Part shown: positions 8,645 to 17,025 of the stretch, one piece after another
Layout of the letters: every line of letters begins with the position of its first letter
Numbering within the stretch: position 1 is the first letter of the stretch
NCBI RefSeq assembly: GCF_016612545.1
Contig: NZ_JAENRY010000038.1
Location: 27,536 to 91,535 of the forward strand
Length of the DNA: 64,000 nucleotides
Origin: Streptomyces sp. MBT65
Lineage (GTDB): Bacteria; Actinomycetota; Actinomycetes; Streptomycetales; Streptomycetaceae
Direction of reading: 5' to 3'
The notes under the pieces: generated by a model
The model's input: only the letters and a program-made list of their open reading frames with translations
Databases searched by the model: none
What the model was told of the DNA's origin: nothing
Translations under genes and position numbers: made by a program

Positions 8645-11600
8645 TCAGTTCACCGCAAGGGTGAACACATGCAGATCCGGGTCGTCCGGAAGTGTCACGC
8701 TCTTGATGGTCTTGCCCGTGGGCGCCGCGAACGGCTTGGTGGCGAACACATAGGTGACGACCGGGTCTTTGTCCGCACCCGCGACATTGCGGTACGCGGT
8801 CCTGGCGACGATCTCGTTGCCGTACTGCACGGTGCCGCCGCCCCCGCCGACCGTCCAGTCGGTGAAGGACAGGTCGACCAGGTCGGTGCTGCCGTCGGTG
8901 TAGGTGACGGTCGCCTTCGTCTGCTGGTTGCCGTTGACCGCGCTGCCGACGAAGGACAAGTGGGCGGCGGGCTGCGGGAGTTGGACGGTCTGACCGGCCG
9001 CCGAGACATTGTCCGGGCGCCCGTTCGGCGAGTTCGGCCAGGTGAAGCCGAGCCCGTCCACCGTGCCCGTGCCGCCCGGAGTCAGCCCGGCAGCCGCGAG
9101 CGCCTGGAGGGAGTAGCTCCAGCCGCCTCCGTCGTAGTCCGCCTCGTCGTGCTCACCGGAGTCGTCGGAGACACCGGTGTTGTTGTAGGCGGCGAGGAGA
9201 GTGCCGGGCGCGGCGACCGTGAGGGACACCGGCTGCTCGTACGACGTGTCGCCCGAGGTGACGGTGACCTTCACGTCGTAGAAGCCCTGTGTGACGTCCT
9301 CGGCGGCCGTGAGGGTGATGTCCTGGGAGCCGTCGACGACCGTGCCCTGTGCGGGAGTTGCGGTGACTCCGGGGGGCGTCTCGACGCTGTAGCGGACCTC
9401 GGGTCCGGTGCCGCCGCTCAGGGCCAGGGCCTTGATGTTGACCTTGGTGCTGTCGCCGGGTGCGAGGGTCGCGGCGGTCGGACCGACGCCGATCTGGTAC
9501 GGCTGTTCGCCGGTGCGGAAGGACGGCGGGGCGTCGGCGGGGGCGCTGCCCCAGGTGCGGTTCGGGGTGGTGGAGAGGGTGTAGTCGAGGGTGCCGCCGT
9601 TCCTGACGATCGATGAGGAGAGCCAAGGACGCTCGCTGGTACGGCCGTTGACCTTCAGGGACTGGATGTACGGGGCGTCGGTCGCGGCGCCCTTCGCGCG
9701 GATGGAGATGTCGTTGCCGTGGGGGCGCTTGATCTCGATGCGCTCGAACAGCGGTGAGGCGAGGGTGAGTTCGGCGCGGGAGGGAACCTGGGGGTACATG
9801 CCGAGCGCGGAGAAGACGTACCAGGACGACATCTCGCCGAGGTCGTCGTTGCCGGGGATGCCGGCCGGGTCGGTCGTCCAGAGCTGCTTCATGGCCGCCC
9901 TGACGGTCTCCTGGGTCTTGTAGGGCGCGCCCGCGTAGTCGTACAGGTAGGGGACGTTGACGGACGGCTCGTTGTCCAGCTCGGACTTGTCGCCGCCGCT
10001 GCCGGTGAAGGCCCAACTCCCGTCCGCCTCATGGAAGAAGGAGTCGAGGCGGGCGAGTGCCTTGTCCGTGCCGCCCATCGCCGCGAACAGCCCGGCGGGG
10101 TTGTGCTGGACCATCCAGGTGTACTGGGCGGCCGTGCCCTCCACGAAGCCGTTGCCGGTGCCCGGCGTGAAGCCGGTGACCCAACTGCCGTCCGCCTTGC
10201 GGTTGGCGATGTAGCCGCCGGTGGGGTCGGCGGCGATGTTGAAGTTGTTCTGCCACCACTGGGCACGCTTGGCGAAGTCGGCCGCCGTGCGCTTCTTCCC
10301 GGCCGCCGTGGCGAGTTGGGAGAGCGCGAAGTCGGCCGTGGACATCTCCAGCGTCTCGGCGGCGCCGCCCCAGGCGTTGGAGACGGACGGCATGTAGTGG
10401 AGCTTCAAGTACTTGTCGAGGGAAGGGCGTTGGCCCGCGGAGAGGACCGGCTTGCCCGCGGAGGACAGGTCCTGCGCGGTCGGTACGGTCGCCGCCTGCA
10501 CGAGGGAGGCGAGGGCCCCCTTGAGGTCGAAGTCGGTGCCGCCGAAGGCGCGGATGCCGGCCAGGGCGGTGGGTGAGGGGTCGCCGTTCATGACGTGGGT
10601 GCCGCTCGCGCCGTGCAGCCAGCGGTCCCAGATCCCGCCGTTCTGCTGGGCGAGTTCGTAGAGGGACTGCGCGATGTCCGAGCCGGTGCGCGGGCTGAGC
10701 AGGGTGAGGAGCTGGACCTGCGAGCGGTAGATGTCCCAGCCGGAGAAGGTGCCGTACTGCGCTTGATGGCCCCGACCGACCTTGTGCACCTTGCCGTCGC
10801 TGCCTGTGTATCTGCGGTCGGCGTCGCTGATGACGTTGGGGTGCAGGAGGGAGTGGTAGAGCGCGGTGTAGAAGGTGGTGCGCTCGGTGTCGGTGCCGCC
10901 ACCCACCTTGATCGCGCCGAGTTGGTCGCGCCAGGCGCGGTGGGCCGCGTCCTCGACGGCGTCGAAGCTGCGCTTCGGCGGGTTCTCCGCCGCGAGGTTG
11001 GCCTTGGCTCCGGCCTGACTGACGTACGAGACACCGACCTTGACGCCGACCGGCCCGGTGCCGGGCTCGAACTCGACGTACCCGCCCGCGCCCTTGCCCG
11101 CGACGGGACGGCCGCCGTTGGTGAAGCCGCCCGTGCCGCCGGTCGCGGACGTCGACCCCGGGGTCAGCCTGTCGTCCTGCCAGGTGCCGGTGGTCTTGAA
11201 GGCGCGGTCGAAGGTGGCGGTGAAGTACAGGGTGTAGTAGGCGCGTTGGCCCTCGGGGTCGAGGTAGCCGCAGAAGTTGCCGGAGGTGACCGAGCCGGAG
11301 ACCGTGCGGGTCGCCGGGTCGATGGTGACCGACGAATCGGTGGAGCCCACCTCGGAGTTGGCGGTACGGATCAGGAGGGAGGCGGGCTTGTCGGCGGGGT
11401 AGGTGAAGCGGCCGGAGCCGGTCCGGGCGGTCGCGGTGAGGTCGGCGGTGACTCCGGAGGCGAGGCCGACCTTGTAGTGGCCGGGTTCGGCGGTCTCGGC
11501 GGTGTGGCTGAAGTCGGAGGCGTAGACGGCGTCCTTGGTGTCGCTCGCGGGCGACGAGGTCACCTCACCGGCGTAGGGGAAGAACGGGATGTCGCCGCTG

Positions 11601-12082
11601 CCGCCCGCGCAGCCCGTGCCGGACATGTGGGTGAGGCTGAAGCCGCGGATGCGGGTGGCGTCGTACTGGTACCCCCCGGGCGCGGCGGTGCTGGTCGCGC
11701 TGCCTCTGGTGTTCTCCGGGCTCCAGGAGAGCATGCCGAAGGGCACGACGGCGCCGGGGAAGACGTTGCCGCCGTTCTTGGTGCCGATCAGCGGATCGAC
11801 GTAGGCGCTGGGGTCCTTGACGAGTTGTGGTGGGGCGGCGGTGGCCGCCAGGGCGGGGGTGGCGCCGCCGAGCGCGAGTGCGGCGGCCAGTGCCGCGGCA
11901 GGCAATGTTCGCCCAACACGGAGCGGCGTTCGGTGCGTACTCTCGGCGTGCCGGCCGGAAGCCCTCGTACTGGACGTACTTGGGCTTTCCGCCGGTGCGG
12001 CGAGAGTGCGTGCCGGGCGTCGCGACGGGGCGGACATTGCCTGTCGCGGCGCTGACAACAGGGACATGGGACGGAAACGCAT
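8645..12082 (-). CDS. Secreted GH92 alpha-mannosidase with C-terminal beta-sandwich modules
   Basis: 1145-residue GH92 family alpha-mannosidase. The catalytic part begins at YVDPLIGTKNGGNVFPGA and carries NDDLGEMSSWYVFSALGMYP, the acidic loop and tryptophan motif of GH92. Two beta-rich domains follow: an NPCBM-associated/NEW3-like domain (QPVSLTVA) and a terminal lectin-like domain beginning LLAAYNNTGVSDD. The start is the ATG at 12080-12082, with GGAGGAGGGG 7 bases upstream. This gives about 55 basic, Ser/Thr-rich residues before the hydrophobic signal core (TLPAAALAAALALGGATPALA), an unusually long n-region; a downstream start is possible. Two copies of the operator seen before GH92 gene 1 flank a -10-like TATGAC (12264-12269). 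It probably acts outside the cell with the other GH92. Confidence 0.88.
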   Translation of the reverse strand: MRFRPMSLLSAPRQAMSAPSRRPARTLAAPAESPSTSSTRASGRHAESTHRTPLRVGRTLPAAALAAALALGGATPALAATAAPPQLVKDPSAYVDPLIGTKNGGNVFPGAVVPFGMLSWSPENTRGSATSTAAPGGYQYDATRIRGFSLTHMSGTGCAGGSGDIPFFPYAGEVTSSPASDTKDAVYASDFSHTAETAEPGHYKVGLASGVTADLTATARTGSGRFTYPADKPASLLIRTANSEVGSTDSSVTIDPATRTVSGSVTSGNFCGYLDPEGQRAYYTLYFTATFDRAFKTTGTWQDDRLTPGSTSATGGTGGFTNGGRPVAGKGAGGYVEFEPGTGPVGVKVGVSYVSQAGAKANLAAENPPKRSFDAVEDAAHRAWRDQLGAIKVGGGTDTERTTFYTALYHSLLHPNVISDADRRYTGSDGKVHKVGRGHQAQYGTFSGWDIYRSQVQLLTLLSPRTGSDIAQSLYELAQQNGGIWDRWLHGASGTHVMNGDPSPTALAGIRAFGGTDFDLKGALASLVQAATVPTAQDLSSAGKPVLSAGQRPSLDKYLKLHYMPSVSNAWGGAAETLEMSTADFALSQLATAAGKKRTAADFAKRAQWWQNNFNIAADPTGGYIANRKADGSWVTGFTPGTGNGFVEGTAAQYTWMVQHNPAGLFAAMGGTDKALARLDSFFHEADGSWAFTGSGGDKSELDNEPSVNVPYLYDYAGAPYKTQETVRAAMKQLWTTDPAGIPGNDDLGEMSSWYVFSALGMYPQVPSRAELTLASPLFERIEIKRPHGNDISIRAKGAATDAPYIQSLKVNGRTSERPWLSSSIVRNGGTLDYTLSTTPNRTWGSAPADAPPSFRTGEQPYQIGVGPTAATLAPGDSTKVNIKALALSGGTGPEVRYSVETPPGVTATPAQGTVVDGSQDITLTAAEDVTQGFYDVKVTVTSGDTSYEQPVSLTVAAPGTLLAAYNNTGVSDDSGEHDEADYDGGGWSYSLQALAAAGLTPGGTGTVDGLGFTWPNSPNGRPDNVSAAGQTVQLPQPAAHLSFVGSAVNGNQQTKATVTYTDGSTDLVDLSFTDWTVGGGGGTVQYGNEIVARTAYRNVAGADKDPVVTYVFATKPFAAPTGKTIKSVTLPDDPDLHVFTLAVN

Positions 12083-12236
12083 GACGCGGCCCCTCCTCCT
12101 TCGGACGGGTCGCGCACCACAGGTCGCACAAGCCGCAGGGACAGTAACGTGCGCCACCCGTACCACGGAAGAGCGCGTGCGCCGGCGAGGGCGCGCGGAC
12201 CGGCCACTCGGACGGCGTTCCCAGGCCAACTGGGTT

Positions 12237-12248
12237 GACATCGTTGTC
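12237..12248. promoter_or_regulatory. Operator copy GACATCGTTGTC before GH92 gene 2
   Basis: Differs by one base from the palindrome before GH92 gene 1. It lies downstream of the presumed -10 (12264-12269), a repressor-type position. Confidence 0.5.
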
Positions 12249-12281
12249 CGTTGGGGCGGTAGAGTCATATGCAGACCATTC

Positions 12282-12293
12282 GACAACATTGTC
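12282..12293. promoter_or_regulatory. Operator copy GACAACATTGTC before GH92 gene 2
   Basis: Perfect GACAA/TTGTC arms and one change in the centre relative to the GH92 gene 1 copy. It lies on the upstream side of the presumed promoter, 34 bases from the other copy, a spacing compatible with two bound dimers. Confidence 0.5.
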
Positions 12294-12360
12294 GCACCGC
12301 AGTGTCGCCCCAAGCCACGCACCACCCGGGCAGGTTGAACCCCCATTCCCTGCCCGGCTC

Positions 12361-12393
12361 GCGGACCCGGTGGCCCCCGACCACCGGGTCCGC
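12361..12393 (-). terminator. Hairpin terminator after the LPMO gene
   Basis: Perfect 13-bp stem (GCGGACCCGGTGG / CCACCGGGTCCGC) with a 7-base loop, starting 14 bases beyond the LPMO stop. It separates that gene from the GH92 gene on the same strand. Confidence 0.65.
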
Positions 12394-12406
12394 CCCGAGC
12401 CCTCGC

Positions 12407-13501
12407 TCAACCGACCTGGCAGGGAAGGGCAGTTGCCGGGTCACCTCCGTCGCCGTTCACGACGTATCCGAAGGTGGCGCTCTGGCCCGGACTCAGTGAG
12501 CCGTTCCAGTCGGCGTTGTGGACCATCACGTCCTGGCCGGTGTAGGTCGCGTTGCCGTTCCAGAGGCTGGCGACCGACTGGCCGCCGGGGAGCGTCCAGT
12601 TGACCATCCAGCCGAGCATCGGGACATCGCCGGAGTTGGTGACGGTCACCTCCGACTGGTAGCCGCCGGGCCAACTGCCCGTCGTACGGCGGCTGGCCGA
12701 ACAGACCCCCGGCACCGGGTCGGTGGGGTTGCCCGGGTCGTGAATACCCGTCACTTCTCCGTTCCCGCCGTCGAACACGACGTCGGAGCAGGAGTAGAAG
12801 GTCTCCGTGCTGTCCGAGCGCTGCCACACCATGTAGATGATGTGCCGCCCCGACTTGTTCGCCGGAAGCTGCCCGGTCCAGGAGTAGTTGGCCTCGACCG
12901 TGCCCGGGGACCCGTTGAGCGGCGGGTGGTCGACGGTGAGGAACGGGGTGTCCTCCATGGCGTCCCAGGTGAGCGTCTTCGTCGGGTCGAAGCCGTCCTT
13001 GGTGACGTACACGTAGAACCAACCCGGGTGCGCCGCCCACGCGTTGTACGAGAAGTCGACCGTCGCGCCCGAGGTGAGATGCGTGAGCGGCCAGTCGTCG
13101 CGCGGGAGGTTGAAGCCGGTGAAGTTGGTGTTGCCGCCGCTGCACAACTGCCCGTCGGGCACGAAGCCGCGGGTGCGGCCGGCGCCGTCGGAACGCAGCA
13201 CCGAGAACCAGTTGTAGAACGGCGTTGTGCCGCTGACCTGTTGGGCCGCCTTGCAGGCCGGGTTGATGGGCTTGATCTCACCGGTCGAGGTGAGCGCGTC
13301 CTGCCAGCAGAGGAAGGTGCGGCTGGCGGGTTTCATGGGGGTGCCGTGGGCCTCCGCCCGGCCGCCGGTGGCGAGGATCAGGGCCAGGGCGGGGACGGTG
13401 GTGAGCAGGGCCAGGAGAACGAGGAAGAGGGCTCGATGGGGGGTGGGGCGCGGTAATCGCGGCATGGGTTTCGGTTGCGGTTGCGGCTCTGTCATAGACA
13501 T
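12407..13501 (-). CDS. Secreted AA10 lytic polysaccharide monooxygenase with CBM2
   Basis: 364-residue copper-dependent LPMO. A Pro/Arg-rich n-region and a hydrophobic signal core end in AEA, exposing His52 as the mature N-terminal residue (HGTPMKPASRTFLCWQ), the first ligand of the copper histidine brace. The AA10 fold spans to about residue 255. A C-terminal family 2 cellulose-binding module follows from about 262, with the typical final Cys in LPCQVG. The CBM2 and a CebR-type box 109 bases upstream argue for cellulose rather than chitin as substrate. Two ATGs (13501 and 13495) are possible starts; neither has an ideal ribosome site. It ends at a strong hairpin. Confidence 0.92.
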   Translation of the reverse strand: MSMTEPQPQPKPMPRLPRPTPHRALFLVLLALLTTVPALALILATGGRAEAHGTPMKPASRTFLCWQDALTSTGEIKPINPACKAAQQVSGTTPFYNWFSVLRSDGAGRTRGFVPDGQLCSGGNTNFTGFNLPRDDWPLTHLTSGATVDFSYNAWAAHPGWFYVYVTKDGFDPTKTLTWDAMEDTPFLTVDHPPLNGSPGTVEANYSWTGQLPANKSGRHIIYMVWQRSDSTETFYSCSDVVFDGGNGEVTGIHDPGNPTDPVPGVCSASRRTTGSWPGGYQSEVTVTNSGDVPMLGWMVNWTLPGGQSVASLWNGNATYTGQDVMVHNADWNGSLSPGQSATFGYVVNGDGGDPATALPCQVG

Positions 13502-13609
13502 GACAGTTCTACGTCCCTTCGCTCGGCGGTCGTGAGGAACGTGCGGATGGGGATGCGTGGGGTGGGGGCGATCCGGTACCGCCCGACGGGTTCCGGACCG
13601 CCGGGCGGG

Positions 13610-13623
13610 TGGGAGCGCTCCCA
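13610..13623. promoter_or_regulatory. CebR-type operator TGGGAGCGCTCCCA
   Basis: A perfect 14-bp palindrome identical to the CebR box that controls cellulose and cello-oligosaccharide genes in Streptomyces. It lies 109 bases upstream of the LPMO and 114 bases upstream of the divergent small membrane gene. Cellobiose/cellotriose-induced control of the LPMO follows if CebR is encoded elsewhere. Confidence 0.85.
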
Positions 13624-13736
13624 CCCCACTTGTCCGTGAAGTTAGCGCGGACTGGGGAGGCTGTAAACGGCGGGCGGGGCGTGAAGTGGCGCCAGGAGCG
13701 GGCTGGTTCGGGATCCGGGGCTCGTACGATCCCGGC

Positions 13737-14294
13737 ATGATCGCAGTCGTCGTCACGGTCGCCCTGTCCTTCGCCGGGTATGTCGCCACCTACCTCAACG
13801 GCCTGCGGCTGGCCCAGCGGCAGGAGCGGCTCGCCCGGGTCAATCGCCAACTCAGCGACTTCTACGGCCCGTTGTTCGCGCTGACCGAGGCCAACGCCCG
13901 TACCTTCGCCGCGTTCGTGGAACGGCACGGCCGGCCAGGCGGCACGTCGCCCTTCAGTGACGGGACTCCCCCGACCGACGAGGAGCTGGCGGAGTGGCGG
14001 CTGTGGGTGACGGCCGTCTTCCTGCCGGTCCTGAGGGACATGCGTGAACTCGTCGTCGGGCGGGCGGATCTGCTGCGCGAGCCGGAAATGCCGCCCCTGC
14101 TGCTGGAGTTGTGCGCGCACGCGGCGGGATACGAGATCATCGCGGCGCGCTGGGCGCAGGGGGACTTCTCGGAGCACCTGTCGCTGGTCGCGTTCCCGAG
14201 TGCGGAGCTGTCCGGGTACGCGCGGCGGGGCTTCGGCGAACTGAAGCTGGAGCAGGCGCGGTTGCTGGGCGGCGGTGCGGGCGGCGGCAGTTGA
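13737..14294 (+). CDS. Uncharacterised membrane-anchored protein
   Basis: 185-residue protein with a single N-terminal hydrophobic segment (MIAVVVTVALSFAGYVATYL) and a basic/acidic, helix-prone cytoplasmic part with RLAQRQERLARVNRQLSDFY just after the membrane. The start at 13737 is chosen because it begins exactly at the membrane segment; the open frame upstream runs through the CebR-box region. No family of known function is recognised. It is divergent from the LPMO and convergent with the histidine kinase gene. The coding call is supported by third-position GC bias and the clean membrane start. Confidence 0.7.
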   Translation: MIAVVVTVALSFAGYVATYLNGLRLAQRQERLARVNRQLSDFYGPLFALTEANARTFAAFVERHGRPGGTSPFSDGTPPTDEELAEWRLWVTAVFLPVLRDMRELVVGRADLLREPEMPPLLLELCAHAAGYEIIAARWAQGDFSEHLSLVAFPSAELSGYARRGFGELKLEQARLLGGGAGGGS

Positions 14295-14492
14295 CCCCGG
14301 TGGGCGCGGGGAGCGCAGTCGGACCTTCCTCCTCCCGGCGCCGCGGTGCCCCACGGGCTTGACCCCGTTTCGGCCAAGCGTGCCATGTGGTGACCGGCGT
14401 CGGGGCCTGTTCACCTGTCGCGTCGACGGGGTTGGTTCCTGACGTTTTCGGCGGGCTCGCCGTCGCGGTGTCCGTACGGCGCGCGGTGCTTT

Positions 14493-16025
14493 CTAGACGC
14501 GGGCCGTGCGGGCGTCCGACACCGTTTCGGCGGGCTGGAGTTCGGCCGCCGGGAGCTCGATGGTGAACTCCGTGCGGCCCGGGACGCTGGTGACGTCGAT
14601 ACGGCCGCCGTGCGCTCCGACGATCGCCGTCGCGATGGCCAGGCCGAGGCCGGAGCCGCCCTCCTTGCCGCCCGATCGAGCGCGGGAGGCGTCGGCCCGG
14701 GTGAAGCGTTCGAAGACCGTGGGGAGGAGGGACGGGGGGATGCCGGGGCCGTCGTCGCGGACCCGGACGACGACGGTGTGGCCGGCCGTGGCCTCGACGC
14801 TCGCCGTGACCGTGGTGCCGACTGGCGTGTGCATCCGCGCGTTGGCCAACAGATTGGCCAGCACCTGGTGCAGGCGGGCTTCGTCGCCGACGACCAACGC
14901 CGTTGCGTCCAGGGAGAGTTGGAGCTGCCACTCGTGGCCGGTGCCCGCCGCGCGCGCGTCCCACACCGCCTCGGCGAGCAGCGCCGCGAGGTCCACCTCG
15001 GCGGACTGGAGCGGCCGGCCCTCGTCGAGCCGGGCGAGCAGCAGCAGGTCCTCCACCAGTCCCGTCATCCGGGCGGACTCGGCGGTGACCCGGCGCCAGG
15101 CGAGACCCGGTTCGATACGGTCGGTGCCCCGGTTCATCAGCTCGGCGTAGCCCGCGATCGAGGCCAGCGGGGTGCGCAGTTCGTGGCTCGCGTCGGCGAG
15201 GAAGCGGCGCATGCGTTCCTCGCTGCGGCGCATCTGCTCCTCGCTGCGCTGGCGTTCGGCGATCGAGGACTCGACGTGGTCGATCATGCGGTTGAGCGCG
15301 GCGCCTACCTGACCGGCCTCGCTGCCGGGGTCGGTGTCCCGCTCGGGCACCCGGGTGAGCGCGGTGACCTCGCCGCGGCCGAGCGGTGAGCGGGAGACCT
15401 CGACGGCGGTGGCGGCGACCCGGCCGAGCGGCCGTAGCTGCCGTCGTATGACGACCGCGCACAGGAAGCCCGCGACGGTCAGTCCGGTGAGGGCGACGGC
15501 CGCCTCGACCACGACCAGGCCCCTGATCATGTCCTGTACGTCGTCCATCGGAAGGCCGGCGAGGACCCGGACGCCGTTGTCGTCGAGCACGGTGATCCGG
15601 TAGGTGCCGAGGCCGGGCACGGTGCGGGTGTGCTTCGCGCCGTCGGCCGTGATGCCCTTGAGGGCCGCGCGCTGGGCGGTGGTGAGGTTCTGCGGCGGAG
15701 TGTCCTGGCCAACGACGGCCGCGGCGATGATCGCGCCTTTGGCGTCCAGTCGCGCGGCGAGTGTCCCGGCCGCGTGACCGTTCTCCGAGAGGAACCCGAG
15801 GTCGTCGTCGAAGCCCGGACGCAGTTCGGCCCCGCCCAGGCTCCGTTGGGCCGCGTTGCCGACCCGGTCGTCCAAGTTGCCCAGCAGATAGGCGCGTTGG
15901 ACGAAGACGGTGGTGAGGGACATCGCGGCGCACACGACGACGAGGGTGGCGCTGATGAAGAGGAGCAGGCGGGTACGGAGTGAACGGCCGTGCAGGCGGC
16001 CTCGGTTGCGGGTCAGGAGGTTCAT
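14493..16025 (-). CDS. Two-component sensor histidine kinase
   Basis: 510-residue membrane histidine kinase. TM1 lies at about 20-42, then an extracellular sensor of about 125 residues, TM2 at about 169-192, HAMP at 193-260, HisKA with phospho-acceptor His281 in ASHELRTPL, and HATPase_c with the N-box (HQVLANLLANARMHT), DDGPGIP and GSGLGLAI. Its ATG overlaps the response regulator stop (ATGA), so the two are translationally coupled. The architecture is that of OmpR-partnered kinases such as the TcrY/MtrB group; the signal is unknown. A C-terminal tail of about 25 residues follows the ATPase domain. Confidence 0.92.
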   Translation of the reverse strand: MNLLTRNRGRLHGRSLRTRLLLFISATLVVVCAAMSLTTVFVQRAYLLGNLDDRVGNAAQRSLGGAELRPGFDDDLGFLSENGHAAGTLAARLDAKGAIIAAAVVGQDTPPQNLTTAQRAALKGITADGAKHTRTVPGLGTYRITVLDDNGVRVLAGLPMDDVQDMIRGLVVVEAAVALTGLTVAGFLCAVVIRRQLRPLGRVAATAVEVSRSPLGRGEVTALTRVPERDTDPGSEAGQVGAALNRMIDHVESSIAERQRSEEQMRRSEERMRRFLADASHELRTPLASIAGYAELMNRGTDRIEPGLAWRRVTAESARMTGLVEDLLLLARLDEGRPLQSAEVDLAALLAEAVWDARAAGTGHEWQLQLSLDATALVVGDEARLHQVLANLLANARMHTPVGTTVTASVEATAGHTVVVRVRDDGPGIPPSLLPTVFERFTRADASRARSGGKEGGSGLGLAIATAIVGAHGGRIDVTSVPGRTEFTIELPAAELQPAETVSDARTARV

Positions 16026-16747
16026 CTGCCGTCCTCCACGGGCCTGATGGCGTAGCCCATCCCGCGCACGGTGTGGATCATCGGCGCCCGGCCCCGGTCT
16101 ATCTTCCGGCGGAGGCTGGAGATGTAGACCTCGACGAGGTTGCCGGCGCCGTCGAAGCTGCTGCTCCAGACCCGGTCGAGGATCTGCGCCTTGCTCAACA
16201 CCTGGCGGGGATGGTCGAGGAACAGGGTGAGCAGGTCGAACTCCTTGGCGGTGAGCTGGATCGGCTCACCGGCGCGGCGCACCTCACGGGTCTCGCCGGA
16301 CAGCGCGAGGTCGCCGAGGACCCGTGCGGAGTCGTCGGTCGGGGTCCGTTCGCTGCCCGCCCGGCGGAGCAGTCCGCGCAGCCGCAGCACGACCTCCTCC
16401 AGGGAGAAGGGCTTCGTGACGTAGTCGTCGGCGCCCGCTCCGAGACCGTCGAGGCGGTGCTCGATCGCGTCGCGGGCGGTGAGCATGAGGACGGGCAGCC
16501 GGGGGTTCTCGTAGCGGAGTCTGCGCAGCACCTGGACGCCGTCGAGGTCGGGCAGCATGCCGTCGAGGACGACGGCGTGCGGGGCGCAGCCGCGGGCGAT
16601 CCGCAGCGCGCTGTAGCCGTCCGGCGCGGGGTAGGGCCGCCAGCCGGCCTCGGTGACCGCGACGGAGAGCAGCTCGGTGAGCGCGGGCTCGTCGTCGACG
16701 ATGAGCACGCGCACGCGGCTGCTGCGGGACCCCGAAGTGCCAGTCAT
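16022..16747 (-). CDS. OmpR-family response regulator
   Basis: 241-residue response regulator. The receiver domain has the acidic pair at D18/D19, phospho-acceptor Asp62 (VVLDGMLPDLDG) and the conserved Lys in YVTKPFS. The C-terminal winged helix (about 145-236) contains GNLVEVYISSLRRKID and HTVRGMGYAI. It precedes its cognate kinase with a 4-base overlap. The start at 16745-16747 places a short Ser/Arg tail before the receiver; the ribosome site is weak. Upstream it is divergent from a secreted subtilase across about 280 bases, so control of that protease is possible but only inferred. Confidence 0.92.
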   Translation of the reverse strand: MTGTSGSRSSRVRVLIVDDEPALTELLSVAVTEAGWRPYPAPDGYSALRIARGCAPHAVVLDGMLPDLDGVQVLRRLRYENPRLPVLMLTARDAIEHRLDGLGAGADDYVTKPFSLEEVVLRLRGLLRRAGSERTPTDDSARVLGDLALSGETREVRRAGEPIQLTAKEFDLLTLFLDHPRQVLSKAQILDRVWSSSFDGAGNLVEVYISSLRRKIDRGRAPMIHTVRGMGYAIRPVEDGR

Positions 16748-17025
16748 GTCCCGATTCTGTCCCGGCCCGCTGAGGGAATCCTGTGTTCCACCTGAGCCGG
16801 AGCCGTGCGAACGGGCGGGAGTCCGGGGCACGGACACCGGCGGGCGGTCGGCGACGGCCGCGCCCGCCCACCAGCGCCTTCGCCAACTGCCATGGCCAAA
16901 GCGGGCGTTGGCACTCTCCGGCCACCTGATCCTCTTGAGTCGCCGTCGACCCGGCACGCACTCTGATGACCGGCTTCCGCTCACCGGGCGGAAGCGTTTC
17001 CGCGTTCAGGGGAGGACGTCCACCC

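Larger units (their letters stand above)
12083..12406. promoter_or_regulatory. Control region of GH92 gene 2, with the LPMO terminator
   Basis: 324 bases without a supported gene. Two 12-bp operators bracket a -10-like hexamer, and a 13-bp stem hairpin lies at the LPMO end. Open frames here are shadows of the N-terminal extension of the GH92 gene. Confidence 0.6.
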
